Assembly: GCA_012295275.1 (NCBI GenBank)
Contig: CM022673.1
Span: forward strand, 10,092,788-10,156,787
Length of the DNA stretch: 64,000 nt
Direction of reading: 5' to 3'
From: Chrysomallon squamiferum
Lineage: Eukaryota > Mollusca > Gastropoda > Neomphalida > Peltospiridae
Of the stretch, positions 27,801 through 40,698 are shown piece by piece. Below the pieces are notes generated by a model, which saw nothing but the letters and a program-made list of their open reading frames with translations, had not been told where the DNA came from and did no database searches. The translations under genes were made by a program, and so were the position numbers. Within the stretch, counting starts at the first letter, position 1; each line of letters opens with the position of its first letter.

Positions 27801-28380
27801 TCTGATTTATTGCTCTGAACATTAATTGGTCACAACTTACACAGTGGTTTGTCAACACACCATTATGAGGACATTAGTTTTAAAATTTTATAATGTCCAG
27901 GTTGGGGTGACACAGACATATGTGGTCCTTCGTTAGATTTAGCAAAATTCAGACAATTGACACCAGTTATTGGTTTAAATTAAGCCAGCTAAGTCAGTCA
28001 TTATGGACATTATCCCTATAAAGGCCAGCATAATGTGACAAGCATAGTATAGTAGCTGGCTTGTCTGCCATTTAAGTTGGTAATAGATTCTGCATAATTT
28101 TTGTTTAAACTTGTTACAGTACCTTACAGTTTATCATAACTGAGGACTTGTTTCTAAGTACAAAGAAATTCTTTTCTTTTCTTTTTCTTTTTGTTTTCTT
28201 TTTTTACAGAAGAAATGTTTGGTTTTATATTAAGTTTACCTTTTTGCCTCTCTTTCTCTTGATTAAGAAAGAATTTTAGAATTTTGTTCTGTATAATCAA
28301 CTGATATAATCTTCATCTTATTTTAAAAGACATGATGCATGCATTTTATCAGTTGCAATATATTTTCTTTTTAGTTTGTA

Positions 28381-28453
<73 letters not shown>

Positions 28454-28711
28454 TTAAATGTATTTCAGACACTGCATCCTGTTTCAGCAACATGTAAATC
28501 TGTGTTTCCTAGCAACAGTAAAGCTGTAGGGATGACCATACCAGTTCATCATCTGAAAATAACAGCTCTGATTCCTTCTTCATCTCTTTGTGAATCAGTT
28601 ATATTTGGAATGGTATAAAATAGTTTGAATTCTAATTTCAGATAAACAGTTAAATAGATTGCCCTTGACACAGAAAGCAAGAATCATGAAATGATGACTA
28701 TGTACAAAAAA

Positions 28712-28759
<48 letters not shown>

Positions 28760-31700
28760 TAGGATTGCAGGATAAAAGAAATAACTAGTTACTGTCTTAA
28801 GATACTAGCTTTATCGAAGGTGAGGATGTTGAAAACAGACCTGAGTTTGATCAAGCTGATATGTTAAGGCAATAGCCAGCTACACCCTATATAATTGCCT
28901 GAGAATCAATATCGTTTTTAACAATAGAAGTTTACATTTAAATTCCATTTTACACAATTAGTATTATCTAATAACATTAGCTTTATTGTTATTACCTTGA
29001 ACGCTATTTCTTAAATTAAAAAATAATGGAAAAACTTTGATGAGTAATCTTAGAGATATTTTGGTTAAAACATTTTTGGAATTCCAACATATTTTTACTC
29101 CCTTGACATACTGTTAATAAAAGGAAAATACTTCTGAGGTATGAACAAATAGCCTGAAATTAATATAGTTTTTATACATGTTCTTACATACAAAATTTTG
29201 TTGTTGTTTTTTTGTTTGTTTTTTTGTTAGATTTGTTTTGTTTTGTTTTGATTCTGGTATCCAGTTTTTGCAGGGGGGAAAAAGATGACAGTAAAATAGC
29301 AAGGTTTTTAAGGTGCAAGAGGCTGACATTTTCTCTTCTTTTCTTTACGTCACCAAGTACAGAAAAATTAATCAAAATCTCTAAGGCCTCTGCACTTCTG
29401 TAATAATTTATTAATATTATCATTTGTTCTTTTTAGGCTCTGCTATTTACCAATAACATCACAATAAAAGAAAAAAGGTCTGCCTCCAGCTATTCACATG
29501 AATCTGTTTTCATGTTATTATATTTTGGTCACCAGCAATAAATAAAACAATAACTTGGAAAGGTTACAAAATGTATTTAAGGACTATGTTTTTTTAACAA
29601 CACGTTCAGTTCATTTTTAATCTTTATTTATTTTGTGTATTACAAAAGGTTAATGATCACACAAAGAAGTGAAATTTATTTATGATGTTTGCTTATAGAC
29701 ATACAAGTAAACTTTGAAAAATTGTTTATAATGTTTATGAATTGTCTTTTCTTTTGCTAGCCTATGATTGTCTGTGCTACTAAGTGTTGGAAGATGGACT
29801 GGGATGAACTAGAAAAGAATGAACAGCTATTTAAAGCACTTTGTTATAAATTAATTAAAAAGGTCCTTTGAAGTTTTTTTTTTTTTTGTTTGCTTAACTA
29901 ACAAAATGAAATAATTGTTCAAAACCGCAAACTTGCCTTGTAAGACAATGTTATAGTGAATTCAGTAGTTTCAATTTGCTTACAGAATTGTTTTTGATTT
30001 AATGTTAATTTTGAGCAATGATTTTTAAAAACTGTTTCAAAATATGAAAATGTTTATTATTATTTAATGTATATTATTTATTAAACAGTTTAATAATTAT
30101 AACACATGGAAAATTTATTAATTAAACATTCAGTGGTACACAGGGTTAATTTGTTAATTGTTAACCAAAACAGTGAAAGAATAAAAGCAAATTAATTAAA
30201 AATAGATATTTAACTGACCTCCTGTTTAACATTTTTACTTAAATGTACTATGTTTCTGAATTGTTCATCTGTCTTAGTAGCTATCATGGAGGAGTGTTTG
30301 AAACAAATACTGTCTTGATATCTTTTAGGATCTTGTTATGCTAGGGCAGCTTGAAGAACAGGAGATTTCAAAACCAGCACCAAGAAGATCAAAATCTTTA
30401 ACCCTTTCCCCTCCATCACCACAAAGTTATTTTGTGTTGCTGCCTGCTCCCAACATGACTCTTCTTATAAAGTCTATCGCAGTGAAAGAACTCATACTGC
30501 CTTGTGCTCTTTCTGGTGACATGGAGGAGCCTTGTGAGGAGAATCAAAATATCCTACAGGCTACAATGGACAAGGTACATACTCTTTATTGTTAAGAATC
30601 TATGATTAGGATGGATTAGTTTTTAAGCAGAAGAAGTAATAATATTTTGTTTGTTTTCCTTTGAGTCATGGTGTTTGTTAAGATTATTATCTTAAAAGAT
30701 ACATTAATGGTTTACTTTGAGATGGTAAATTTTTCATATTTTATGACACTTCATTGATTTTGATAATTTATTAGGTACCATATCACTAGTTCTTATATAA
30801 TTATGCCACCCAACACTCATCAGTTAAATATAATGGTTGTTTTGCCCATATATAGAAAAGCCTTCACTCTTATAAATGATAAAGAATATACTTGGTGGAA
30901 TTGGAAATAGTCTAGTAGATTTATTGTAACAAAACACTGCTCAAGTAATCCACACTCCTCCTGCATTACAGTTTTATTTAGATAAAAAAAATACATCTGA
31001 ATAGTTATGAAATCACAAATAAATAAATAAATAAATAAATAAATAAATTCCTGGACAAAAGGATTAGTGTCTTAATGAATGGATCAGCCAACAATTGATT
31101 AAATAAGTAAGTAAATGAATGAATGGGCAATTGATCTCTTTGTTTAATTTAATTCTGAGAGTTTTAACAGCACTGTGTTCTGTAAGTAGGACACATTTTC
31201 AATTTACTTGGGGAAACGGTTTCTAATCAGACACTTGGGGTGTCTGAAAGAGCAAAACAATGTTGATTAGACCACTGTTTTCATGATTACTGACCAATTA
31301 CTCTGACTTGGTTAACTGACCAGTTGGCCTACATGACCGTTACTTCTGATGAAAGGAAATGGTCTGATTCTTAATTGAAATTTATTTTCTTTTATCATTT
31401 GTTTTCATGTCCTAAGTCATGTTTGTGCATTCTTCTTTGTTCTAGTAATGTAGAGTTTATCTGATTTGTCACAGTAAGAACCTTTTTGTAGTATCAGATC
31501 AATAGTATAATTCAGTGTATTTTGTGCTATTGTGGGTAAGAAGTTGCCTGGGGTTTTGGCTGGAGTTAAAATAATTTTTATGCAGAATGCAATAGTAGAT
31601 TTTAGTGATCTTATTTCAGATAAAAAAAAAAAAAAAAAAAAATTTTTTTTTTTTTTTTTTTTTTTTGAAAAGACAATAGATTTCAAATTGTAATAAATAA

Positions 31701-32443
31701 AATAAATATATATTTTTTTAAATTGAAAATTAAATTAAAAAATTTTTATGGGTTTTTTCTTTATATATTTATTGATTTATTGATTTTTGTTTGTGTTGAA
31801 ATGTTTTCTGACTTGTTTTACTTAATTCTTTATTTTTTTAATACATGCTGCTTTTTTTCATTGCAACATGTTCATGTAAAGGCTTTGTTATATATGGGAG
31901 TTTTATTTATCAGATTACATTTATAAAAATTCCTTTGTTGATGAAAATAAACTAATTCATGCACTGTGATAGTGGATTTTTTCTTTTAGACTTTCTCATT
32001 ATTTATTACACACACACACACACATACATTAAAACAACTATTTGAAAATGTGTAGTTGTACTGTTAATCAATATTAATTTTGCTTTCAGTTTTCTATCTT
32101 TTCTTTTTTAATTTTTTAAAATTTTTATTATAGTGTAATATTAAATATTTTCAGTTAGAGATGTTAGATTCCTTCAATCCACTGCTGCACAGTTCAGGTC
32201 TTTATGAACATCTCAAGTTCCAGACACAGAAGTCAAACAGCCTTTCAACAAAACCTCAGAAAAGAAAAGTAGAACAAGTCAGTATTATACATATATATCA
32301 CCTAGAAGATTCATCACAGAACATTTTACATTTCTTATTCTGTTTTTCATACAACAGCTTATATTTATTGAGTTTTGTGTTATTGTTTTTCTTTTTAAAA
32401 AGTTGTTATGTTTGTTATATTAGTTCTTAACTCTTTTCTTATT

Positions 32444-32500
<57 letters not shown>

Positions 32501-33057
32501 TTATTTTTCTGAAAGTCACATAATCATGTTAATCAAAAGTTTAAGGTTCCAGTATCAGTTCCGCTTTTTAAAATCTGTCTGAGAGTTTATAGTGGTACTT
32601 GTTTCTAAGTGAATTAAATTGTGGGTTCTTACAAATATTATACAGGTTCATTTTCTATAACTGATTGCATGTTATTCATGAATGAATATGCTTACTCTTA
32701 TTAATGGATATACAACAGCTATAATTTGAATTAAACAGTATTTGTCCTTTAAATATTAAACTTCTTTTTTATTTATTGCTTTATTTATAAAAAAAATTTT
32801 TTTTTTTTTTTTTTTTGGTAATATGTTTTATTATTTCAGTTTTTGTTGTTTGTTTGTTTTGTTTTAAAATTAACCTGTTATAATGTGATTAATGGCAAGC
32901 ATTTATTTTCTAATTTCAGACATTTTCCTCAAAAGGATATGAAAACAGAAGAAGTAATCTGCCACATTCAAATTACACTCAGACTAGAACAACAGCAAAC
33001 AAACTAATTATCACAGCTAGACAGTCTGCCAATTCCTTTCTTACTGAGCTTGAATAA
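15226..33057 (+). CDS. M1AP: M1AP, meiosis 1 associated protein, complete 12-exon gene
   Basis: Orthologue of M1AP, which in mammals is needed for male meiosis and works with the ZZS crossover proteins (TEX11, SHOC1, SPO16). Exons 15226-15286, 15846-16003, 18037-18216, 18626-18739, 21215-21356, 23143-23238, 26697-26776, 28469-28612, 29761-29862, 30329-30574, 32155-32277, 32920-33057 join without frame break to 527 codons plus TAA; human M1AP has 530. Landmarks: LACNLAGPSRIP (human LACSLMGPSRMS), LQNFFHGWLMDSG (human MEIFFKAWLHNSG), LKITALIPSSSLCESV, CWKMDWDELEKNEQ (human CWQLDWDELETNQQ), YFVLLPAPNMTLLIK and MLDSFNPLLHSSGLYEHL. No signal peptide or membrane segment. The start is the first ATG in frame with exon 2 (MADCNIQQKHL). 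The family has no known catalytic motif. Confidence 0.94.
15846..16003 (+). CDS. M1AP: M1AP exon 2
   Basis: Acceptor TTGCAG ending 15845, donor GAG|GTATGT. Encodes RAILIDASCPFNEDLCDIIC, LENLFCLACNLAGPSRIPYV and SIFLLTDVTE. This N-terminal block is the best match to vertebrate M1AP. Confidence 0.93.
16004..18036 (+). other. M1AP intron 2
   Basis: Holds a weak tRNA-derived SINE-like head (about 16087-16146: A-box-like CTGGTTAAGGCATG, B-box-like TTCAAATCC), a TA run (about 16740-16766), TTTA/ATT runs near 17200-17300, a GT run (about 17667-17704) and ATC/ATT runs before the acceptor. No coding signal. Confidence 0.5.
18037..18216 (+). CDS. M1AP: M1AP exon 3
   Basis: Acceptor ATTCAG ending 18036, donor CAG|GTATTT. 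Encodes CLLPLYYVKSNFTRIHNALI and ENISFIT-like sequence (RDNISFITGIQNASEQY), matching human CILPFVQVKGNFARLQTCIS. Confidence 0.92.
18356..18413. repeat. (ATT)n microsatellite in M1AP intron 3
   Basis: About 58 bases of uninterrupted ATT. Confidence 0.95.
18626..18739 (+). CDS. M1AP: M1AP exon 4
   Basis: Acceptor TTTAG ending 18625, donor AAG|GTAATC. Encodes NQLEIIILSCQSPHFLQQQL, aligned with human TSLEITILTSQPGKEVVKQL. Confidence 0.92.
18740..21214 (+). other. M1AP intron 4
   Basis: Degenerate GT-rich patch near 18950-19030 and AT-rich sequence elsewhere. No exon or mobile element recognised. The ATT microsatellite at 18356-18413 lies in the previous intron. Confidence 0.5.
21215..21356 (+). 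CDS. M1AP: M1AP exon 5, GC donor
   Basis: Acceptor GTCTAG ending 21214. Encodes RIVCVTITLKSMVEALEGF, then a Ser-rich stretch, and ends GELVDTVTLDA in phase 1. The donor is CAG|GCAAGT, a strong GC-AG type site. It is needed to join G to AT and give DQLSLQNFF in exon 6. Confidence 0.88.
21357..23142 (+). other. M1AP intron 5, GC-AG type with long poly-T
   Basis: Starts with GCAAGT. A 56-base uninterrupted T run lies at 21463-21518, a TA run near 21864-21887 and A/T homopolymers near 22670-22685. The stretch before the acceptor has no coding signal. Confidence 0.7.
23143..23238 (+). CDS. M1AP: M1AP exon 6
   Basis: Acceptor TTTCCAG ending 23142, donor G|GTTTGA. Encodes QLSLQNFFHGWLMDSGCDSE and YLQVILPPAAP, matching human SMEIFFKAWLHNSGTDQEQ. 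Confidence 0.92.
23239..26696 (+). other. M1AP intron 6, with internal duplication
   Basis: Largest intron of the gene. A segment of about 90-110 bp occurs twice in direct orientation (24834-24922 and 26041-26150). A shorter doublet built on TATGTCAGCCTTTG lies at about 24407-24460. No coding signal. Confidence 0.6.
26697..26776 (+). CDS. M1AP: M1AP exon 7
   Basis: Acceptor TTAAAG ending 26696, donor TTT|GTGAGT. Encodes FEDVVIKCDMQERLINPAQL, matching human PMCLKCDLQERLLCPSLL. Confidence 0.9.
26777..28468 (+). other. M1AP intron 7
   Basis: AT-rich, ending in an uninterrupted (ATT)n array at about 28381-28454 that runs into the polypyrimidine region of the exon 8 acceptor. No other structure seen. 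Confidence 0.5.
28469..28612 (+). CDS. M1AP: M1AP exon 8
   Basis: Acceptor ATTTCAG ending 28468, directly after a long ATT microsatellite; donor ATG|GTATAA. Encodes VHHLKITALIPSSSLCESVI (human YKLQVIKALKSSGLCESLTY). Confidence 0.92.
28613..29760 (+). other. M1AP intron 8
   Basis: Contains an (ATT)n array at about 28708-28760 and T/G-rich sequence near 29200-29260. No coding signal. Confidence 0.5.
29761..29862 (+). CDS. M1AP: M1AP exon 9
   Basis: Acceptor TGCTAG ending 29760, donor AAG|GTCCTT. Encodes CWKMDWDELEKNEQLFKALC, one of the clearest family signatures. Confidence 0.94.
30329..30574 (+). CDS. M1AP: M1AP exon 10
   Basis: Acceptor TTTTAG ending 30328, donor AAG|GTACAT. Encodes a Lys/Ser/Pro-rich stretch, YFVLLPAPNMTLLIKSIAVK and ELILPC (human FYVIMPSHSLTLLVKAVATRELMLP). 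Confidence 0.93.
30575..32154 (+). other. M1AP intron 10, with poly-A/poly-T hairpin
   Basis: Contains an AAAT run (about 31018-31047) and a back-to-back homopolymer pair, 21 A (31622-31642) followed at once by 24 T (31643-31666), a perfect self-complementary block. Remaining sequence is AT-rich and unremarkable. Confidence 0.6.
32155..32277 (+). CDS. M1AP: M1AP exon 11
   Basis: Acceptor TTTTCAG ending 32154, donor CAA|GTCAGT. Encodes LEMLDSFNPLLHSSGLYEHL, then a basic tail KPQKRKVEQ. Confidence 0.9.
32443..32502. repeat. (ATT)n microsatellite in M1AP intron 11
   Basis: About 55-60 bases of ATT; the last intron also contains an A7/T-rich block near 32789-32817. Confidence 0.95.
32920..33057 (+). 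CDS. M1AP: M1AP exon 12 (terminal)
   Basis: Acceptor ATTTCAG ending 32919; TAA at 33055-33057. Encodes a polar, basic tail (YENRRSNLPHSNYTQTRTTA) ending FLTELE. The C-terminus is poorly conserved in this family; frame continuity and the splice site are the support. Confidence 0.82.
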   Translation, partial: TFSSKGYENRRSNLPHSNYTQTRTTANKLIITARQSANSFLTELE

Positions 33058-35200
33058 ATAATTATAGTATTTTTTCACACAAATTATAACTTATAATATT
33101 AATATTTATTTCTACAAAAGTACGAAAAGATAGAATCATAGAGAAAAGCATTTTCAAGACAGAATGTCAAGATGTTGAATGGAGAAGCATGGTAACTCTC
33201 AGTAACAGTTTTTAAACACGAGAGAGACAGCCAGACAGACAGAGTACATTTGAGTGAGTGTTGTAGAGTGAGTAAGAGGGTGGTGATAGCGTGTTTGTGT
33301 TGGTAGAGTAATCATGTAGAAAATATACAGTCTTGGGCATCATTATTTGTTTAAAAAAAAAAGATGAAATTTTTGTTGTCTGCTACTAGATTTAGCGATA
33401 CAGAAAAAATTGCGTTTACTAATGATTCAAGCACTCATGTATATACAGCATGGCTTGAATTATTATTGTTGTTTTTCGGATTGTTATAGTGGGGAATTTT
33501 CTTTGACAGTCTTTGTATGTTGAAATATGAGTTAAAAGCCAAAAATGTATGTTGATCATTGTTATCAACAATGGTGTAAAGGTTTTTATAATTAGACAAA
33601 TATTTTTTTTCTTGTTAATTTTGAGTACAAGAATGTCTTGACTTTTTTCATCATTTTTTTTTTTAAATGTTACTATTATTTTTTTTTATAATTTTTTTTT
33701 TTTCACTACAAAATACAAAATAAAAAGACAAAAACTTTTATCATAGATTTTCTTTTCTGACCTAAATAAAGTGGCTTGTGTTAAAAAATTATCAGAACCC
33801 TTTTGCCATTTCAAATCTTTTGTTATTTCTTTAATTGCAAATGAAAAAAAGCTCAGTTCCAAATGTCTTTGGCATCTTTCTGATAAAGTTTATGTATTTT
33901 TGAACATACTGACAGAAAATAATTAGATGTTTTTATATTTTTTTGCAATGACAAATAGAAAATGAAAATTGTCATTTGAAAATTCTTGTACATTCCTGGC
34001 TTTGGGTAATTAGAAATATCATTTCATGTGTGTTTTTCCTGAATGAGTAAATTAAATATGTCATTTTTGAGGTTTGAGGATATAATATTCCTAATAATCA
34101 CTGAAGATTTGGTCCTTTGGATTTATTTTGTTTTGTTGTTGTTTTGGGGGTTATTTTTTTTCTTTGTTGTTGTTTTTTGTTTTGTTATCTTTTTTTTCGG
34201 GGGGAGCGGTATCTGTAAATCAGAAAACAGGAATACCACAATGGCAGGATTAGCCTCTAGAAATGTTTTTTCTTTTTTCATGATTAAAATACATTTTTCT
34301 ATACTACTGCTACACTTTTTTAATAATATATTTTTTAATAAATATATAGAAATATCTATCATAATATAATACTATGTATTTTGCTGTGAGAAAGAAGATT
34401 AGATGGGTGGTTAGAACATACATTAGTAATGATGATATCAATTTCTGCTTTAAGAAATAGCTAATAAGAGTAGCTTTTTTCCTCACATTTTATCTTTTCA
34501 CAAAAAAATTCAAATTATTTCATAGTTTGATTGTTAAAAAGAAACATTCATCAGTGATATTATTCTTTTAAATATTTCTCATATTTCTTTAGTGTCCTTC
34601 AAATAGAAAATTACACCAAACTGTCAAATGAAAATAATGGACAACTTGTTTCTTCATCTTTTTTTTTTATTGTTGATAAATGATTTATATTAAGAAAAGT
34701 AACATGGAATTAAAGTATATTTGATCATTGTACAAAACGAGATCATTGTTTATTTCATTTGTTAAAAATAGATTTAATTATTTTTTACCACTTATCTAAT
34801 GATCCTGTCAGTCTTGCTTTTACAATAGGTTGCTCAGGAGTGTTGATATCTGGAAATGTTTAAGTTAAATTTTATTAGTTTATGAAATATAGAATGAATA
34901 AAAATTAAAAGATGTTTTATGTTGTGAAATGACTGATTAATTGGTCTGATTTCATTATTGTTATTATTATTTTAAAATGTATATTATTTATTTTATTTTA
35001 TGTATCTTTTGTTGTTGTTTTTGTTGGTTTTCTATTTTTCAGAAAAAAAAATATTGTTCTTCATTATAATACCAAAATAAAATTTAAAACCATTTCTTTC
35101 TTTATTATGCTAATTACCATGTGTCTTTAATATATAAAAACATGTTTCTCTCGGTTATTAAATTATAACATAAATGTATTTACTATACTTTCAAGCTTTA
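33058..35200. other. M1AP 3' flank, AT-rich
   Basis: Probable 3' UTR and flank with T-rich runs. Includes a GA/CAGA-rich patch near 33218-33265. No coding or mobile element signal recognised. Confidence 0.4.
33765..33770 (+). terminator. M1AP candidate polyadenylation signal
   Basis: AATAAA followed by a GT-rich downstream element (GTGGCTTGTG). Another AATAAA overlaps the stop codon (33053-33058) and could serve a very short 3' UTR. Which is used cannot be told from sequence. Confidence 0.4.
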
Positions 35201-35279
35201 ATTCGCATCTAACTTGAGAGTTAAAAAAAAGCGAAAAGAAGAAGAAGAAAAAAAAAAAACCTCCCACAACAATAAATAC

Positions 35280-35650
35280 CATCAAAGGTTTCTTTGACGT
35301 TTATTACATCGCTGGTACCCTTGGCACATTGATTGTTTCTGTCAAGACCGTTTTCCCTTACACTTCGTTGGCGCTCACAATGATAATCTGATGGAAAGGT
35401 AATTGACGTAACAAAACGGCCGACTGTTTGTTTTCCTGTAAATCAGATTATATCGCCTCCAGTCCATTAGCTGAAGAATGCGACGAGGAATCCTGTGTCT
35501 AGTGTATAGCCAGCGATAGTTCTTGGCATTAGATAACTGTTGGATCTATCTCCCTCTGTCGCAATATGAGCTCGGATAAGAGGATTTTCCGTTGGTTGAA
35601 GCTTCAAGGTGTTATGTCTTTCAGTCAGATTCAGAAGAGAACAATTTAAT
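35280..35650. other. Island of complex sequence, possible regulatory element
   Basis: Base composition is more balanced and free of simple repeats, unlike its surroundings; it contains TTGACGTAA. There is no open frame of note. The compositional contrast suggests a conserved noncoding element, but conservation cannot be seen from one sequence. Confidence 0.3.
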
Positions 35651-37812
<2,162 letters not shown>

Positions 37813-38327
37813 TACATACATATACCTTGTTCTTTTTCTCTCTGATCCTTTTGTTACGTTACAAGCATATTAATGTTATGATTCACCTGACTCATCTGAT
37901 GTTTGTTTTCTGAGATATATAAATTAATTACTATTTTTAAATCCATTTAGAGTCAACACGGATGATTATATTTCTTATTACTAATCCGCCAACCACGTCT
38001 TCCGGGAATTCAAAATAAGATTCTTTTAAGAAACCTATTTAAACTTGCATTAACCTAGTTTTAGAGGAATTTAAAAAAAAAAAAAAAAAGAAGAAAGAAA
38101 TGATTGTCTTTTGTTTGTGAATCATTTAAATGATTTGTTTTCTTTCATTTTTAATAATGGAAACAAAAGTTTATGAAAAGAAATGAAACTGACGATGATA
38201 ATAATAGGATTAATAACAACACCAACACCAATAATATTAATAATAATAATAATAATAGGATTATTAATGGTGCCCAAAATAACAGGAATAATATTAAAAT
38301 TAATTAATACTCATATATTTGTATCTA

Positions 38328-38445
38328 TGACGTCAATGAAGGCAGATGCTACATAAGCCAATTATATTTAAAAATATTTATTACACAACATCCAGCTACA
38401 TGACAACATAGTCGCTCCATTGCTATTGCTTTATTGATGACGTCA
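38328..38445. promoter_or_regulatory. Paired CRE palindromes (TGACGTCA)
   Basis: Two perfect 8-bp CREB/ATF sites at 38328-38335 and 38438-38445, 110 bp apart, in otherwise AT-rich intergenic DNA. The pairing suggests an enhancer or unannotated promoter; the target gene is unknown. Confidence 0.35.
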
Positions 38446-38671
38446 CATCCAAATGAAAGTCCCACAATTCCATGCACAGAAATTAGGAATACATGTGTAA
38501 TAATAATAATAATAATAATGACCTGTTAAATACAAATAAAATTTTAATATGATAGACAAATGAAATAAAATATTGGGTAGTAAGGAGTGTCTATCATTAT
38601 ATTTTCAGGGAAATACTAGATAAAAGTAGAACATTATATATCTTTCTTTAATATTGTTTATATATACATTA

Positions 38672-38758
38672 CTGGATGTAATTTATTATTTGATATACAT
38701 CACAATATATATATATATATAAAATCGAGATATATATGAAATAATAAATTACATCCAG
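38672..38758. repeat. Perfect 20-bp inverted repeat with AT-rich loop
   Basis: The left arm 38672-38691 (CTGGATGTAATTTATTATTT) is exactly complementary to 38739-38758. The 47-base spacer is mostly TA repeats, and pairing continues inward with two mismatches. It could be a small nonautonomous element or a cruciform-prone hairpin. Confidence 0.75.
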
Positions 38759-39280
38759 AAAGTTTTGAGGATATATCATTAATACTAACATGGGGTTACC
38801 AGAAGATAACAGTTAAGATAAAATTAAACAGACACAGATTAATTGAGACGTCTTTAGATTTTTCTTCTAATTTTTACAGTATTTGTTAACAAACAACAAC
38901 AACATAATAACAAACATTATTATTAGTATTAGTGATAGTAGTAGTTGGAGTTCAATTGTAGCAATAATAATAGTAGTAGTAATAATAGCAGTTGTACTAG
39001 TAGTAATAATGGCAGTTGAAGTAGTAGTTGTAGTAGTAGAAGTCACAAAATGTTCTTGGATGTCTCTCAGAATTATCAACAAATCAGCAATTTAAAAAAT
39101 AAATAAATGTTAAAAATTACTAAAAATGAAATAATTGCTGATATCTGAACTGTAAATACCGTTTTGTCTTTCTTTTGTTTTCTTTTTTTCTTTTTTTTTT
39201 TTTTTTAGTTGTTTATTTTTGTGTCTGTTTTTGTTTATATTTTGTTTTTCATCCTTGTCGTCAAGGGACTCTGAATCTGG

Positions 39281-39330
39281 GTGGATACTGGTGGATACTG
39301 GTGGATACTGGTGGATACTAGTGGATACTG
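39281..39330. repeat. 10-bp tandem repeat, five copies
   Basis: GTGGATACTG repeated five times with one substitution (A for G at the end of copy 4). Confidence 0.9.
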
Positions 39331-39680
39331 GGTGATCTGCAGACGTCTGCTTTATGAAGGGTATAACTATTAGACTGCATATTATGAATTTGTCTCCGAT
39401 GTGTTCCTTCATCGTGGAATTCTTGGGCTATTTTGTGATCTACCTGAAAAAAATAAACATTGCAATAAATATTTTAAAAAGAAAAAAAGGTTTTACAGAA
39501 CGTATTGCATGATACAATAATATTTTATAATAATTTAAAACAATTCATACAAAAGACAGACATAATATATAGTAGTTTTAGCGTACATTTCTGTTATTAC
39601 GTTTGATTATCTGTTCGATCTACCTGGCAACTGCACATGAAAGCAATAAGGACAGTTATGAGTGTGCGTGTGTGTGTGTT

Positions 39681-39780
<100 letters not shown>

Positions 39781-40667
39781 GGTGCACAATTACTTCGCAC
39801 TCTGGAACTTACTATTAATGGATAAATTAACATTGGCTGTTTAATCCACTATATTCTAGTTTTTCTTTCTTTCTTTTTTCTTGGTTATTCGGCCATGCGA
39901 CCATCGGTTGTTTAGATACACACGACTTTTGTTACGGCGTCTGTTACTGTTGTTTGTTTCGTCATTAATAATTTGCTAGCCATCTAGCTAAAGTTACGGA
40001 ACAGACTTTCATTATTACAGACTATTAAACAAACGGTTAATCTGCTTCAGTTACGACTTTTGCTGATGTAGATTCAATGTGAATAATTTAAAAGAATATA
40101 CAGTTACAGCGGTCCCCGATGAAAGCTTACCGATCTCCACAACGTAAAAGAGTTCCAATCTGAGAAGACAACTGTCTGGCACGCGCAACTATTTTAAGTA
40201 ACAGTAACGATAACAAACATCGCTTGGGACAGTGTCACACGAAGGTTAATAAAATTACTTATTTTTAATTCAACACTTCCACGTGAAATCCAATTTCAAA
40301 AAGACTGGATTAAATAAACATGTACAGAAAGATTAAATCGAATAATAAGAAAAAAGCACCTCCCACTCATTTTCCAACTTCAGTGCAGACGCAGTGTTTA
40401 TAAATCTTTAAATACTTAAAAAGGTCGACTACGTGTTGTTTTTTTAGCATTTAACCCCAAAGCCAACTGTTGGATGGGATGACAACCGCACTGTGGTTAA
40501 ATCCGACACCTTGCATTATTAAAAATTAATTAATGTGATAATCAATTAGGACAAGTTTTTTTTTCATGAATGCACGAAATTTGATTTTAATAGAGGTTTT
40601 AATTAAAGAAATTATATAGAGAAAACGTGAAAACAGATCATGGTATAATTAATAATAATAATAATAA

Positions 40668-40698
<31 letters not shown>

